Source: Lysobacterales bacterium 15-68-25 (GTDB taxonomy: Bacteria > Pseudomonadota > Gammaproteobacteria > Xanthomonadales > Rhodanobacteraceae). From it: a stretch of 64,000 nt of DNA. Every line of letters begins with the position of its first letter. Position 1 is the first letter of the stretch. Where the stretch lies: the NCBI GenBank assembly GCA_002279065.1, contig NCKB01000004.1:62001-126000 (forward strand), given 5' to 3'. Positions 25,723 to 37,864 of this stretch are shown in pieces. The position numbers and the translations under genes were made by a program. A model generated the notes under the pieces. It did not search any database. It worked only from the letters and a program-made list of their open reading frames with translations, and was not told the DNA's origin.

Positions 25723-27303
25723 TCATTCCCACTCGATAGTTGCGGGCGGCTTGCCACTGATGTCATAAACGACACGAGAAACACCACGCAACTCATTGAT
25801 AATTCTATTTGAGCAGCGACCGAGGAAGTCATACGGCAGGTGCGCCCAGTGCGCCGTCATGAAGTCGATGGTTTCCACCGCACGCAGCGCGATCACCCAT
25901 TCGTAGGCCCGGGCGTCGCCCACCACGCCCACCGACTTCACCGGCAGGAACACCGCGAACGCCTGGCTGACCGTGTCGTACAGGTCGGCCTTGCGCAGCT
26001 CGTCGATGAAGATCGCGTCGGCCCGGGCCAGCAACTCGGCGTACTCGCGCTTCACCTCGCCGAGGATGCGCACACCCAGGCCGGGGCCCGGGAACGGGTG
26101 GCGATAGACCATCTCGCGCGGCAGGCCGAGCTCGACGCCGATGCGGCGCACCTCGTCCTTGAACAGCTCGCGCAGCGGTTCGACCAGGCCGAGCTTCATG
26201 TCCTCCGGCAGGCCACCGACGTTGTGGTGGCTCTTGATGACGTGCGCCTTGCCGGTCTTGCTGCCGGCCGACTCGATCACGTCGGGGTAGATCGTGCCCT
26301 GCGCCAGCCACTTCACGTGGCCGTCGCCGGCGGCGGTCACCTTGGCCGACTCCTCGTCGAAGATCTCCACGAACAGGCGGCCGATGATCTTGCGCTTGGC
26401 CTCGGGGTCGGCCACACCTTCCAGCGCCTGGAAGTAGCGGTCGGCCGCGTTCACCCGGATCACCTTCACGCCCATGTGCTCGGCCATGGTGGCCATCACC
26501 TGGTCGCCTTCCTGCCAGCGCAGCAGGCCGGTGTCGACGAACACGCAGGTGAGCTGGTCGCCGATCGCCCGGTGCAGCAGCGCGGCAACCACCGAGGAAT
26601 CCACGCCGCCGGACAGGCCCAGCAGCACGTGGTCGTCGCCGACCTGATCGCGCACGCGGGCGATCTGGTCCTCGATGATGTGGGCGGCAGTCCACAGGGT
26701 CTGGCAACCGCAGATCTCGGTGACGAAGCGCCTGAGCAGCGCGGTGCCCTGCTTGGTGTGGGTCACTTCCGGGTGGAACTGCACGCCGTACCAGCGCTTG
26801 TCCTCGTTCTCCATCACCGCGACCGGGATGCGGTCGGTGGTGCCGGTGATGACGAAGCCCGGCGGCGCCTTGGCGACGTGGTCGCCGTGGCTCATCCACA
26901 CGTCCAGGCGATGGCTGCCGGCGTGGTCGCTCAGGCCGGCGAACAGGCGGCTGGCCGCGGTGATGTCCACCTCGGCATGACCGAATTCGCGGGCATCGGC
27001 CGCCTCGGTGGCACCGCCCAGCTGCGCGGCCAGGGTCTGCATGCCGTAGCAGATGCCGAGGATCGGCAAGCCGGCATCGAACACCTCCTGCGGCGCCTTC
27101 GGCGCGCCTTCCAGCGTGGTCGACTCCGGACCGCCGGAGAGGATGATGCCCTTGGCGCCGAACTTCGCGATCTCGGCCGGATCGTGGTCCCAGGCCCAGA
27201 TCTCGCAGTACACACCGATCTCGCGCACGCGGCGGGCAATCAGCTGGGTGTACTGCGCGCCGAAGTCGAGGATGAGGATCTTGTCGCTATGGATGTCGGT
27301 CAC
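25723..27303 (-). CDS. guaA: GMP synthase (glutamine-hydrolysing)
   Basis: A 526-residue enzyme that aminates XMP to GMP. The N-terminal class I glutamine amidotransferase has the nucleophile in [10 protein letters not shown] and the His-Glu pair in QFHPEVTHT. The ATP-pyrophosphatase domain has the PP-loop [13 protein letters not shown], and the C-terminal dimerisation domain ends PPATIEWE as is standard. The start is a GTG at 27303 with GGAG seven bases upstream. It follows guaB on the same strand but is separated from it by two hairpins. Confidence 0.97.
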   Translation of the reverse strand: MTDIHSDKILILDFGAQYTQLIARRVREIGVYCEIWAWDHDPAEIAKFGAKGIILSGGPESTTLEGAPKAPQEVFDAGLPILGICYGMQTLAAQLGGATEAADAREFGHAEVDITAASRLFAGLSDHAGSHRLDVWMSHGDHVAKAPPGFVITGTTDRIPVAVMENEDKRWYGVQFHPEVTHTKQGTALLRRFVTEICGCQTLWTAAHIIEDQIARVRDQVGDDHVLLGLSGGVDSSVVAALLHRAIGDQLTCVFVDTGLLRWQEGDQVMATMAEHMGVKVIRVNAADRYFQALEGVADPEAKRKIIGRLFVEIFDEESAKVTAAGDGHVKWLAQGTIYPDVIESAGSKTGKAHVIKSHHNVGGLPEDMKLGLVEPLRELFKDEVRRIGVELGLPREMVYRHPFPGPGLGVRILGEVKREYAELLARADAIFIDELRKADLYDTVSQAFAVFLPVKSVGVVGDARAYEWVIALRAVETIDFMTAHWAHLPYDFLGRCSNRIINELRGVSRVVYDISGKPPATIEWE

Positions 27304-27361
27304 GGTCCGGCTCCGATGCGCGGCAGGCGTGCCCTGCCCTGCGCCTGAATCGTCGAATGCA

Positions 27362-27390
27362 AAGGCGACGCCCGCGGGAAGCGTCGCCTT
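27362..27390. terminator. Perfect 10-bp hairpin between guaB and guaA
   Basis: AAGGCGACGC (27362-27371) and GCGTCGCCTT (27381-27390) form a perfect stem. Read on the minus strand it lies downstream of the guaB terminator and upstream of guaA and is followed by TGCATT, so the U-tract is poor. It may be a second attenuating hairpin. Confidence 0.5.
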
Positions 27391-27403
27391 GGGGTGGAAA
27401 CAA

Positions 27404-27427
27404 CGCGCCGGCCAACGGGCCGGCGCG
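27404..27427 (-). terminator. Intrinsic terminator immediately after guaB
   Basis: CGCGCCGGCC (27404-27413) pairs with GGCCGGCGCG (27418-27427) around a four-base loop. On the minus strand it is followed by TTGTTTCC. It lies six bases after the guaB stop and would separate guaB and guaA transcripts at least in part. Confidence 0.75.
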
Positions 27428-27433
27428 GGGCGA

Positions 27434-29858
<2,425 letters not shown>

Positions 29859-29929
29859 GCGGGGGTGACCTGTCGGAAAAGGCGCTTATTATCGGTTGCC
29901 GCCGCAGCTGCGCACAAACGGAATTCGCC

Positions 29930-30493
29930 ATGACCCTCCCTCGCGACACGGAAATCGTCGATGGCCCCCTGCTGCTGCGCCCGTGGCGACCGGACGATGC
30001 TCGCGCGCTGGAAGCGGCGGTCGTCGAGTCGATCGACAGCCTCGGTCGCTGGCTGCCCTGGTGCCGTGCCGGCTACGACCTCGCCGCAGCGCAGGACTGG
30101 GTCCGCCGCTGCGAGCAGGGCTGGACGGACGGGGAGCATTTCGCGTTCGGCATCTTCGACCGGGCCAGCCACGAGCTGCTCGGCAGTATTGGGCTGAACC
30201 AGCGCAACCACCTGCACCGCAGTGCCAACCTGGGTTACTGGGTGCGCATGTCCTGCCAGCGGCGAGGGGTGGCGGCGACGGCCGTACGGATGGCCGCGCG
30301 CTTCGGCTTCCGGCAACTGGCCCTGCAGCGCATCGAGATCGTCGCGCTGCCCGACAACCAGGCCAGCCGGCGGACCGCCGAGCGCGCCGGCGCCCGGTTC
30401 GAGGCGGTCGCCCGTCGTCGGATCTGGGATGGCGAGCAGGCGAAGGACGGGGCGGTGTATGCGCTGGTCCCCGAGGATCTCGAGCAGGCGTGA
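29930..30493 (+). CDS. GNAT-family acetyltransferase (RimJ/RimL-like)
   Basis: A 187-residue acetyltransferase of the RimJ/RimL type (Acetyltransf_3). GPLLLRPWRPDDA is the typical start, and acetyl-CoA binding is suggested by CQRRGVAATAVRMAARFGF. NQASRRTAERAGARFEAV is the conserved C-terminal motif. The substrate may be a protein N-terminus or a small molecule. It is divergent from folD and convergent with der; no operon partner is visible. Confidence 0.85.
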   Translation: MTLPRDTEIVDGPLLLRPWRPDDARALEAAVVESIDSLGRWLPWCRAGYDLAAAQDWVRRCEQGWTDGEHFAFGIFDRASHELLGSIGLNQRNHLHRSANLGYWVRMSCQRRGVAATAVRMAARFGFRQLALQRIEIVALPDNQASRRTAERAGARFEAVARRRIWDGEQAKDGAVYALVPEDLEQA

Positions 30494-30673
30494 GCCGCGC
30501 CGGCGTCACCAGGCCGGAGGATCCCGATCAGGCCCCTGCCCCTGCGCCGACGCCCGACCATCGCCGACCCGCCGAGGCGCTACGGCAGATGTAAGGAAGC
30601 GGGCTGAGGAGCGTGCCGGCCTGTCGCGCCATCACGACGCGCCACGATGGGCGGCCCACGGCGGACGCCCGGC

Positions 30674-32071
30674 CTACTTGCGCCGCTTCATCTCGCGGAT
30701 CATGCGCTGGCGCTTGCGCAGCTGGCCCTCGGTGAGGACGTTCTTCTTGCCTGCGTACGGGTTCTCGCCGTCGCGGAACTCAATGCGGATCGGCGTGCCC
30801 TCGATCTTGAAGCGCTTGCGGAAGAAGCCTTCGAGATAGCGGCGATAGGCCGGCGCGATGTGCTTGGTGCGGCTGCCGTGGATGACGATGGTCGGCGGGT
30901 TGCTGCCGCCCGGATGGGCGAAGCGCAGCTTCGGGGCATGGCCGCGCACCAGCGGCGGCTGGTAGCTCTCGTAGGCCTTTTCCAGCGCCCGGGTGAGCTC
31001 GGACGAGCCGAGCTCGCGGGTGGCCCCGGCGTGCGCGCGCACGATGGCGCGCATCAGCTCGCGCAGGCCCGAGCCGTGCAACGCCGAGATGAACACGGTC
31101 TTGGCCCAGTCCACGAACACCAGCCGGCGCTCCAGCGCGCGCTGGCACTGCTCGCGCTGGTACGCATCCATGCCGTCCCACTTGTTGACGGCAATGACCA
31201 GCGCGCGGCCCTCGTCGATGGCATGGCCGATCAGGGTCAGGTCCTGATCGGCGAGGTTTTCGCGCGCGTCGATCATCACCACCACCACCTGGGCGGCGGC
31301 CATCGACTGCAGCGTCTTGATCACGCTGAACTTCTCCACCGCTTCCTCGACGCGTGCCTTGCGGCGCACGCCGGCGGTGTCGATCAGGGTGTAGCGCTTG
31401 CCGTCGCGCTCCAGCGGGACGCGGATGGGGTCGCGCGTGGTGCCCGCCACGTCGGAGACGATCAGGCGGTCCTCGCCGAGCAGCCGGTTGATCAGGGTCG
31501 ACTTGCCGGCGTTGGGCCGGCCGACGATCGCCACGCGGATGCTGCCGTCCTCTTCCGGCGCGACCTCCTCGTCGGCGTCCTCGGGCAGCAGCGGACGGAT
31601 CGCGCCGACCAGGTCCTCGGTGCCGCGGTTGTGCGCGGCCGAGGCCGGCAGCGTGGCGGCCAGGCCGAATACCGAGAACTCGGCCATCGCCGTGGCGAGG
31701 TCCAGCCCGTCGGTCTTGTTGACCACCACGATGATCGGCTTGCCGCTGCGACGCAGTTCGCCGAGGATCACGTGGTCCTGCGCCAGCAGGCCGTCGCGCG
31801 CGTCCACCACGAACACCAGCACCTGCGCTTCCTCGATCGCCAGGCGCACCTGTTTGGCGGTGAGTACGTCCAGCGCTTCCTCGGTACCCGACAGGCCGCC
31901 GGTATCGACCACGACGAACGGCCGGTCGCCGAGGCGACAGACGCCGTAATGACGATCGCGGGTCACCCCGGGCATGTCGGCCACCAGCGCGTCGCGGCTG
32001 CGGGTGAGGACATTGAAGAGGGTCGACTTGCCGACGTTCGGACGGCCGACCAGTGCAACGACGGGAAGCAT
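30674..32071 (-). CDS. der: Ribosome biogenesis GTPase Der (EngA)
   Basis: A 465-residue tandem GTPase for 50S subunit assembly. Two G domains are seen, with P-loops GRPNVGKSTLF (9-19) and GRPNAGKSTLI (about 186-196), switch motifs DTGG and DTAG, and NKTD and NKWD. The C-terminal KH-like domain and basic tail (RQRMIREMKRRK) follow. It is downstream of bamB on the same strand, as in Escherichia coli, but a strong terminator lies between them. Confidence 0.97.
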   Translation of the reverse strand: MLPVVALVGRPNVGKSTLFNVLTRSRDALVADMPGVTRDRHYGVCRLGDRPFVVVDTGGLSGTEEALDVLTAKQVRLAIEEAQVLVFVVDARDGLLAQDHVILGELRRSGKPIIVVVNKTDGLDLATAMAEFSVFGLAATLPASAAHNRGTEDLVGAIRPLLPEDADEEVAPEEDGSIRVAIVGRPNAGKSTLINRLLGEDRLIVSDVAGTTRDPIRVPLERDGKRYTLIDTAGVRRKARVEEAVEKFSVIKTLQSMAAAQVVVVMIDARENLADQDLTLIGHAIDEGRALVIAVNKWDGMDAYQREQCQRALERRLVFVDWAKTVFISALHGSGLRELMRAIVRAHAGATRELGSSELTRALEKAYESYQPPLVRGHAPKLRFAHPGGSNPPTIVIHGSRTKHIAPAYRRYLEGFFRKRFKIEGTPIRIEFRDGENPYAGKKNVLTEGQLRKRQRMIREMKRRK

Positions 32072-32189
32072 GATAGGAAACCAGGAGTTGGGTGACGGCG
32101 CTTACGGCCGGGCGCGCCAGAACGGCGCGAGGCGGTAGCGTCGGCAGTGTAAGGCAAGAAGACCGGCGGCACCGGCCCTCATCGCAAAA

Positions 32190-32217
32190 ACGGGCGTCGC
32201 ACCTAGGCGACGCCCGT
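32190..32217 (-). terminator. Strong intrinsic terminator after bamB
   Basis: ACGGGCGTCGC (32190-32200) pairs perfectly with GCGACGCCCGT (32207-32217). On the minus strand the stem is followed by TTTTTGCG. It lies 39 bases after the bamB stop and before der, so most der mRNA should start from its own promoter in 32072-32189. Confidence 0.85.
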
Positions 32218-32255
32218 CAGGAAAGGAGGCGGGCACCGGCGGTGCCAGACCCGAA

Positions 32256-33467
32256 TCAGTTGGCGGAGAGACGGTAGGCGCCGATGTGGCCCTTGATGTC
32301 TTCCACGTAGACCACGTCGCCCACGACCACCGGCTGGGCGCGGATCGGCTTCCTCGAGAGCCGCTCGCGGGCGGCCAGCGCGCCGTCGCCGCTCTGCAGC
32401 CAATGCACGTAGCCCTCGACGTCGCCGACCACCACGTAATTGCCCTGCACCGCCGGGCTGGTCAGCCAGCGGTACTTCAGCGCGTCGTTCTTCCACTGGT
32501 CGGCGCCGCCGCCGTGATCGAAGGCCCACACCTGCGACTGGTCGTTCACGGCAAACACCATGTTGCCGGAGACCGCGGGCGAGCCGTAGCTGGAGAACTG
32601 CCGGCTCCACAGCGGACGACCGCTCGGACCATCGATGGCCACCAGGTTGCCATGGTAGGCGGTGCCGAACAGGGTGGTGCCGTCGAGTACGACTGCGCCG
32701 TCGGCATCATCCAGCCGCTCGATATCGGTGCGGCCTTCGCCACTGGCCAGCGACTGCTCCCAGAGCTTCTCGCCGTTGTCCATCCGCAGGGCGACCAGCT
32801 TGCCGTCGTCGCTGCCGAAGAACACCACGCCGTTGGCCGCCAGCAGGGGACCATTGCCGCGCACGCTCAGCAGCGGCACGTTGCCCTGGTCGTAGACCCA
32901 GCGATGGTCGCCGCTGGCACGGTCCAGTGCGTAGACCCGGCCGTCCTGGGTGCGGACCAGCACGAGGTCGCCGACGATGACCGGGGGAGTGATCACCTCC
33001 GACTTCAGGTCGGCCACCCAGCGCTGCGACCCGTCCTTGGAGCTCAGCCCGTAGACGTGGCCGTCGAGCGTGCCGACCGCCAGCAGGTCGCCGTCGACCG
33101 CCGGACCACCGGCGTAGAGGGCATCCTTGCGGTGCTTGTCGCCCCAGCCGAACCAGCCGTGGGTGCTCGACTTCTTCGACCACAGGGACTTGCCGGTCGC
33201 AGCGTCGAACGCAGCCACCTCGCCGTCGGTGCTGGCGGCGTAAAGCACGCCATCGACCACCACCGGGCGCATCCGCACGCCGGTCACGCCGGCGCCATCG
33301 CCCACCCGCGCGCTCCACACCTTGGCCACCTTGACGGTGGGGGTGAAATCCTTCGCCAACGGGGTCGGCGGCTCGATGTTGTCCTTCTTCTTGTTATGGC
33401 AACCCGCCAGGGCCACCAACGAGGACATGGCGATCAGCCAAACGCATTTCTTGAAAACCGGTTTCAT
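32256..33467 (-). CDS. bamB: Outer membrane assembly lipoprotein BamB
   Basis: A 403-residue periplasmic lipoprotein of the BAM complex that helps insert beta-barrel proteins. The signal peptide ends at the lipobox ALAGC (about residue 23). The rest is an eight-bladed PQQ-like propeller with repeated blade motifs such as VYALDRASGDHRWVYD and LVAIDGPSGRPLWSRQ. Its ATG overlaps the stop of the yfgM-like gene by four bases. Confidence 0.95.
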   Translation of the reverse strand: MKPVFKKCVWLIAMSSLVALAGCHNKKKDNIEPPTPLAKDFTPTVKVAKVWSARVGDGAGVTGVRMRPVVVDGVLYAASTDGEVAAFDAATGKSLWSKKSSTHGWFGWGDKHRKDALYAGGPAVDGDLLAVGTLDGHVYGLSSKDGSQRWVADLKSEVITPPVIVGDLVLVRTQDGRVYALDRASGDHRWVYDQGNVPLLSVRGNGPLLAANGVVFFGSDDGKLVALRMDNGEKLWEQSLASGEGRTDIERLDDADGAVVLDGTTLFGTAYHGNLVAIDGPSGRPLWSRQFSSYGSPAVSGNMVFAVNDQSQVWAFDHGGGADQWKNDALKYRWLTSPAVQGNYVVVGDVEGYVHWLQSGDGALAARERLSRKPIRAQPVVVGDVVYVEDIKGHIGAYRLSAN

Positions 33468-34114
33468 GCACCCTGCTTCCCGGCCGCAGCCAGATCGTCA
33501 ATTTTCAGCTGCAGGGCATCACGCAACGGCGAGTCCCCACCCATGGCCGACAGCGCCGTCTGGTAGGACTTGCGCGCATCATCGACCCGGCCAAGCTTGA
33601 CCAGCACATCGCCCCGTAGTTCCGAGGCCAGACCGGTGTACTGCTTGTCGGTGAGCTGATCGAGCGTGGCCAGCGCGTCCTTGTCCTTGCCTTGGGCGAA
33701 CTGGACCCGAGCCATGCGCAGGAGCATCAGGGACTTCAGCGCGGGCTCCTCGGCGTGTGCCAGCGCCCAGTCGAGCGACGCGGCGGCCTTGTCGAACTGC
33801 TTGGCCTCCGCGAGGTGGCGGGCCCGCTCGCTGGTGGCGAACACCGCGTAGCTCGACTTGCCGTAATCCTTCTGCAGTTGCTCGGTGAGCTGGTCGGCGA
33901 CCGCCTGGTTGCCCACGGCCTCGGCGGCCTGAACCTGCTGGTAGATCGATGCTGCCGCTGCGCGATTACTTGCCTGGTGGTTGCGCCACTGCTGCCAACC
34001 GAAGATGCCGACCAGGCCGATCGCGATACCTACCGCGATGGATACGCCATTCTCGCGCAGCCATTTCTGTACGCGTTCGCTCTGCTCGTAATCGTCGTAT
34101 GCGTCGAAAGCCAT
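33464..34114 (-). CDS. yfgM: YfgM-like TPR membrane protein (ancillary SecYEG subunit)
   Basis: A 216-residue inner-membrane protein. A single N-terminal helix (about 24-42, VSIAVGIAIGLVGIFGW) follows the typical opening YDDYEQSERVQKWLRENG. The periplasmic part consists of TPR-like helices. In enterobacteria YfgM joins the SecYEG translocon and periplasmic chaperones. Position directly before bamB, with overlap, matches that gene order. Confidence 0.9.
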   Translation of the reverse strand: MAFDAYDDYEQSERVQKWLRENGVSIAVGIAIGLVGIFGWQQWRNHQASNRAAAASIYQQVQAAEAVGNQAVADQLTEQLQKDYGKSSYAVFATSERARHLAEAKQFDKAAASLDWALAHAEEPALKSLMLLRMARVQFAQGKDKDALATLDQLTDKQYTGLASELRGDVLVKLGRVDDARKSYQTALSAMGGDSPLRDALQLKIDDLAAAGKQGA

Positions 34115-34279
34115 GCAATCACCGTTGGAAACGCCGGCCGTGACCCGGACCGGGCTGGCCGCAGCGCGTCTGTTGAGGGACCGGCGCGCCGCGGCGCACT
34201 CGGGTAAAGGGCAAGAATAACCGAAACCGCGACCGCCGCGCCCGGCACGGCAGGCGCGGCTCGCTTGGCGCGCCCGATG

Positions 34280-35263
34280 TCAGACGCCGTCCGGAACCGC
34301 CTTGCCGTCCTGGATCCGTATGCGGAAGTGCGCGACGTTGGCCCTGCGATAGGGATCGAGCGACAAGGGCTTGCCATCCAGGCTCACGGTCGCACCGCCC
34401 GCATTGCCGAGACGGATCTCCAGCGGCGTCGCACTGTGATAGGTACGGTGCGTCCCGGCCGGAAGCAGACCGTACTCGAGCCGGCTGCCGTCTTCCGACG
34501 TGATCTCAACCCAGCTCGCATCGGTCAACGCCAGCGTCAGCACATGCCCACCCTGCGCGATATCGGCAGCAACCGGGGCGGCCGGAGTGGCCGGTTTGAT
34601 CGAGTCGGCGGTGATGTTGGGCACCATCGAGGCCAGCAGCGGCTGCTCGTCGTCGTTCTTCACCGGCGCCACGGACGGAGTGGCCGGGACGGTCGGCTGA
34701 CCTGCCGTCGGGCGGCCCGCCGTCTGCACTTCCTGCTGCGCCACCGGAGCCGCGTCGAGCGGCGCGAGGTGGGCAATGTCCCGGCTCAGGGTGCCACGGA
34801 TGCCCAGCCAGACGACCGGAACCACGATCACTGCGGTCAGCACCACATACGTTGCCGCCGTGGCGTAGCGCTCGAGCAGGTAGCGCGAGTGCGAGATGCC
34901 GCCGGTCGCCACCAGCTCGGGCTCGCTCTTGCGGCGGATGCGGGAGACCTCCGCCTGGATCAGCGTGTCCTCGATCCCCAGGTGGCGACCGTACTTGGTG
35001 ATGTAGCTGCCAAGATAGACCTTGTAGTCGATGCCATCGTAGCGATCGCCCTCCAGTTGCCGCAGCACGCGCGCGGGCAACTTCAGCTGCTGACCGCAGG
35101 TTTCGATGTCCAGCCCGCGGGATTGGCGAGCCGAGCGCAGGCGCTGGCCAAAAGAGATCTCGGCGCCCCGGTCCTGTGCTGCATCGGTGTGGGCGCCGGC
35201 CTGACTGGAAAGATCCATTTCAAGTGAAGTCTGGTCTTGCATCGAGGACGGAACAGAATTCAT
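34280..35263 (-). CDS. rodZ: RodZ-like cell-shape protein (HTH_25 and DUF4115 domains)
   Basis: A 327-residue bitopic membrane protein. A cytosolic helix-turn-helix domain (about 38-105, FGQRLRSARQSRGLDIETC) links to MreB in characterised RodZ proteins. A basic juxtamembrane region, one transmembrane helix (about 135-155), a Pro/Ala/Thr-rich linker and a C-terminal DUF4115 beta domain (WVEITSEDGSRLEYGLLPAG) follow. It overlaps the pilF stop by four bases. Confidence 0.9.
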   Translation of the reverse strand: MNSVPSSMQDQTSLEMDLSSQAGAHTDAAQDRGAEISFGQRLRSARQSRGLDIETCGQQLKLPARVLRQLEGDRYDGIDYKVYLGSYITKYGRHLGIEDTLIQAEVSRIRRKSEPELVATGGISHSRYLLERYATAATYVVLTAVIVVPVVWLGIRGTLSRDIAHLAPLDAAPVAQQEVQTAGRPTAGQPTVPATPSVAPVKNDDEQPLLASMVPNITADSIKPATPAAPVAADIAQGGHVLTLALTDASWVEITSEDGSRLEYGLLPAGTHRTYHSATPLEIRLGNAGGATVSLDGKPLSLDPYRRANVAHFRIRIQDGKAVPDGV

Positions 35264-36054
35264 GGACGGGTGCTTTGATCGAGGCTACGGGCCTGGTCCG
35301 AGTCCGGAAACTGGCTGAGCAGGCGCTGGCGGTACGATTGGGCGGCGTCCGTGTTGCCCAGGCGGGATTCGATCTGGTTGCCAAGCAGGTAGGCGTCCGG
35401 CGTCGGGTGACCGAGCGCGTCGAAGCGTTGCAGGAACGCCCTTGCGTGAAACGCGTCGCCCGACTTGAACAGCGCACTGGCCAGTTGGTAGAGCGCTTCG
35501 CCATTGTTGGGATTGCGCTGCAGCGCGTCCCGGAAATCCTGTTCGGCAGCGGCCTCGCGACTGGCCTTGATCTGGCAGATGCCGGCGTTGGTCAGCGCCA
35601 CGTCGGGAGTCTTGTAGAACGGATCGGTGATCGCCTTGCGGAAATAGGTCTCGGCCTCGACCGGCTTGCCGATGCGGCAGAGAAACGCGCCGAGGTTGTT
35701 GTTCGGGCCACCCCGGTTCGGCTCCAGCTCGACCGCCCGCCGGTAGTGCTGCTCGGCGTGGGTCATGTCGTTGATCTTCTCGTACACCACCGCGATCACG
35801 GTGTGCGCCGGTGCGTAGTTCTCGTCGAACTGCAGCGCCAGGGTCAGCTTCTGCAGCGCGGTCTGCAGGTCGCCGGTTTCCAGGTAGTGCTGGCCCAGCT
35901 CGGTATGGATGCGGGCCGCGTCCTCTGCCTGGTCGGCATTGCTGGTCTTGGGAAGATGGTCGCCGGAGCCGCCGTCGCCGGAATTGCCGCCCACCGTGAC
36001 ACAACCGGCGAGCAACGCGCACAGCAACAACCCACTCCAACGATCAACCCGCAT
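35260..36054 (-). CDS. pilF: Type IV pilus biogenesis lipoprotein PilF (PilW)
   Basis: A 264-residue lipoprotein with lipobox ALLAGC, followed by six or so TPR units (for example [18 protein letters not shown] and [17 protein letters not shown]). PilF localises and multimerises the PilQ secretin in the outer membrane. The start lies inside the end of rlmN, an 11-base overlap, and the stop overlaps the rodZ start. This is the classic rlmN-pilF-rodZ order of gammaproteobacteria. Confidence 0.92.
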   Translation of the reverse strand: MRVDRWSGLLLCALLAGCVTVGGNSGDGGSGDHLPKTSNADQAEDAARIHTELGQHYLETGDLQTALQKLTLALQFDENYAPAHTVIAVVYEKINDMTHAEQHYRRAVELEPNRGGPNNNLGAFLCRIGKPVEAETYFRKAITDPFYKTPDVALTNAGICQIKASREAAAEQDFRDALQRNPNNGEALYQLASALFKSGDAFHARAFLQRFDALGHPTPDAYLLGNQIESRLGNTDAAQSYRQRLLSQFPDSDQARSLDQSTRP

Positions 36055-37201
36055 GGACAGCCCCCTGATCCAGACGTTTGAGAAATTCGGCCTGGCGCCG
36101 CGTTCGATCCAGCACCTGTCCCTTCAGCTGCCCGCATGCGGCATCGATGTCGTCGCCGCGGGTCCGTCGCAGCATCGTCAGGATGCCGGCATTAAGCAAC
36201 TGCGTCTGGAAGGCCCTGATCGTATCGGCGTCCGACCGCTCAAAACGTGTTCCAGGAAACGGATTGAACGGGATCAGGTTCACTTTGCAGGTGGGCAGCT
36301 TGCGCATGAACCGGATCAGCTGGCGCGCATGCTCCGGCTGATCGTTCACGCCCTTCATCAGGGTGTACTCGAAGGTGATCGAGGTACGCGGCTTGCGCGC
36401 GATCCAGCGCTGGCAGGCCTCGGTGAGCTCGGCGATCGGGTAGCGCTTGTTCAGCGGCACCAGCTCGGTGCGCAGCTCGTCGTTGGCCGCATGCAGCGAC
36501 ACCGCCAGCGACACGTCGATGGCCTCGGACAGCTTGTCGATCATCGGCACGAGGCCGGCGGTGGACAGCGTCACGCGCTTGGACGCCAGGCCAAAGCCCA
36601 GGTCATCGCGCATCAGGCTCATCGCCTTGACCACGTTGTCGAAGTTCAGCAGGGGTTCGCCCATGCCCATCATCACCACGTTGGTGATGCGGCGGTTCTG
36701 GTGGGTGATGTTGCCCAGGTACTTGGCCGCCACCCACATCTGGCCGATCACCTCGGCGGTGGACAGGTTGCGGTTGAAGCCCTGCGTGGCGGTGGAGCAG
36801 AACTGACAGTTCAGGCCGCAGCCGACCTGCGAAGACACGCACAGCGTGCCGCGGGTCGGCTCCGGGATGTACACCGCCTCGATGGCGTTGCCGCCATCCA
36901 TGCCGAGCAGCCACTTGTGCGTGCCGTCGGCAGCGCCCTTGTCGAACAGGGTCTTGGGCGGACCGACGTAGCACGTGGCCTCGAGCTTGGCGCGAAGCGC
37001 CTTGCCCACGTCGGTCATCTTGCCGAAGTCGCTCTCCAGGTGGTGGTAGATCCACTTCATCACCTGCTCGGCGCGATACGGCTTCTCGCCGATCTGCGTG
37101 AAGAAATCACGCAGACCCTGGCGATCGAAATCGAGCAGGTTGACCTTGTCCACGGCGTCGGCCGGGGCGGTCGGGATGGACACCACCTGGTTCACGGTCA
37201 T
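36044..37201 (-). CDS. rlmN: Dual-specificity 23S rRNA/tRNA A2503/A37 methyltransferase RlmN
   Basis: A 385-residue radical SAM methyltransferase that makes m2A2503 in 23S rRNA and m2A37 in some tRNAs. The cluster motif is [20 protein letters not shown] and the second catalytic cysteine near the C-terminus ([10 protein letters not shown]) are present. The N-terminal accessory domain is intact ([23 protein letters not shown], cut here in two parts by eye). It follows ndk after three bases. Confidence 0.95.
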   Translation of the reverse strand: MTVNQVVSIPTAPADAVDKVNLLDFDRQGLRDFFTQIGEKPYRAEQVMKWIYHHLESDFGKMTDVGKALRAKLEATCYVGPPKTLFDKGAADGTHKWLLGMDGGNAIEAVYIPEPTRGTLCVSSQVGCGLNCQFCSTATQGFNRNLSTAEVIGQMWVAAKYLGNITHQNRRITNVVMMGMGEPLLNFDNVVKAMSLMRDDLGFGLASKRVTLSTAGLVPMIDKLSEAIDVSLAVSLHAANDELRTELVPLNKRYPIAELTEACQRWIARKPRTSITFEYTLMKGVNDQPEHARQLIRFMRKLPTCKVNLIPFNPFPGTRFERSDADTIRAFQTQLLNAGILTMLRRTRGDDIDAACGQLKGQVLDRTRRQAEFLKRLDQGAVHAG

Positions 37202-37204
37202 GCC

Positions 37205-37630
37205 TCAGCGCGGAAAGACTTCCGTCTCGGCGAAGAAGTAGGCGATTTCGGCCTTGGCGGTTTCCGTCGCATCCGAACCGTGCACGGCGTTGGCGTCGAT
37301 CGACTCGGCGAAGTCGGCGCGGATCGTGCCCGGCTTGGCTTCCTTCGGGTTGGTCGCACCCATCAGCTCGCGATGCGCCAGCACGGCGTTCTCGCCCTGC
37401 AGCACGCTGATGACCACCGGACCGGAAATCATGAACTCGACCAGTGCATTGAAGAACGGACGCTCCTTGTGCACGGCGTAGAAGCCTTCGGCCTCCTTGC
37501 GCGACAGGTGCTTCATCTTGGCGGCGACGATCTTCAGGCCGGCCTTTTCAAAGCGGGCGTAAATCTCGCCGATGACGTTCTTGGCGACGGCGTCGGGCTT
37601 GATGATGGAAAGAGTGCGCTCGAGCGCCAT
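37205..37630 (-). CDS. ndk: Nucleoside diphosphate kinase
   Basis: A 141-residue enzyme that equilibrates nucleoside di- and triphosphates through a phosphohistidine. The active-site histidine is in [25 protein letters not shown] is the standard start. It heads the minus-strand ndk-rlmN-pilF-rodZ-yfgM-bamB run. Its promoter region is shared with the divergent TetR gene and contains the two operator palindromes described at 37782-37836. Confidence 0.97.
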   Translation of the reverse strand: MALERTLSIIKPDAVAKNVIGEIYARFEKAGLKIVAAKMKHLSRKEAEGFYAVHKERPFFNALVEFMISGPVVISVLQGENAVLAHRELMGATNPKEAKPGTIRADFAESIDANAVHGSDATETAKAEIAYFFAETEVFPR

Positions 37631-37781
37631 ACAGATGTGCTCCGGAAAACTTGGGTAGGAAAGATTCGTATCTAGGCCGGAAAACCTGGCCGAAAGATGC
37701 CAAAACCGTCAAGGAATGAGGATTTAGCACAGGAAAGTTTGACAGATTCTAGCCTAATCGCAAGCCGGCCCGCGCCGGCTG

Positions 37782-37795
37782 CAAACGTTCGTTTG
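37782..37795. promoter_or_regulatory. PsrA-type operator 1
   Basis: CAAACGTTCGTTTG is a perfect palindrome that matches the PsrA/fatty-acid TetR operator form CAAAC-N4-GTTTG. It lies 70 bases before the TetR start codon. Confidence 0.75.
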
Positions 37796-37822
37796 ACGGC
37801 TGGCGAGCCCCGCGCGTATGCT

Positions 37823-37836
37823 CAAACGATCGTTTG
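37823..37836. promoter_or_regulatory. PsrA-type operator 2
   Basis: CAAACGATCGTTTG is a second perfect palindrome of the same form, with its centre 41 bases from the first. That is about four helical turns, suited to cooperative binding on one DNA face. It lies 29 bases before the TetR start codon, where it would block transcription. Confidence 0.8.
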
Positions 37837-37864
37837 ATTCTGCCGTGGACGGTGGCTGTCTGCC

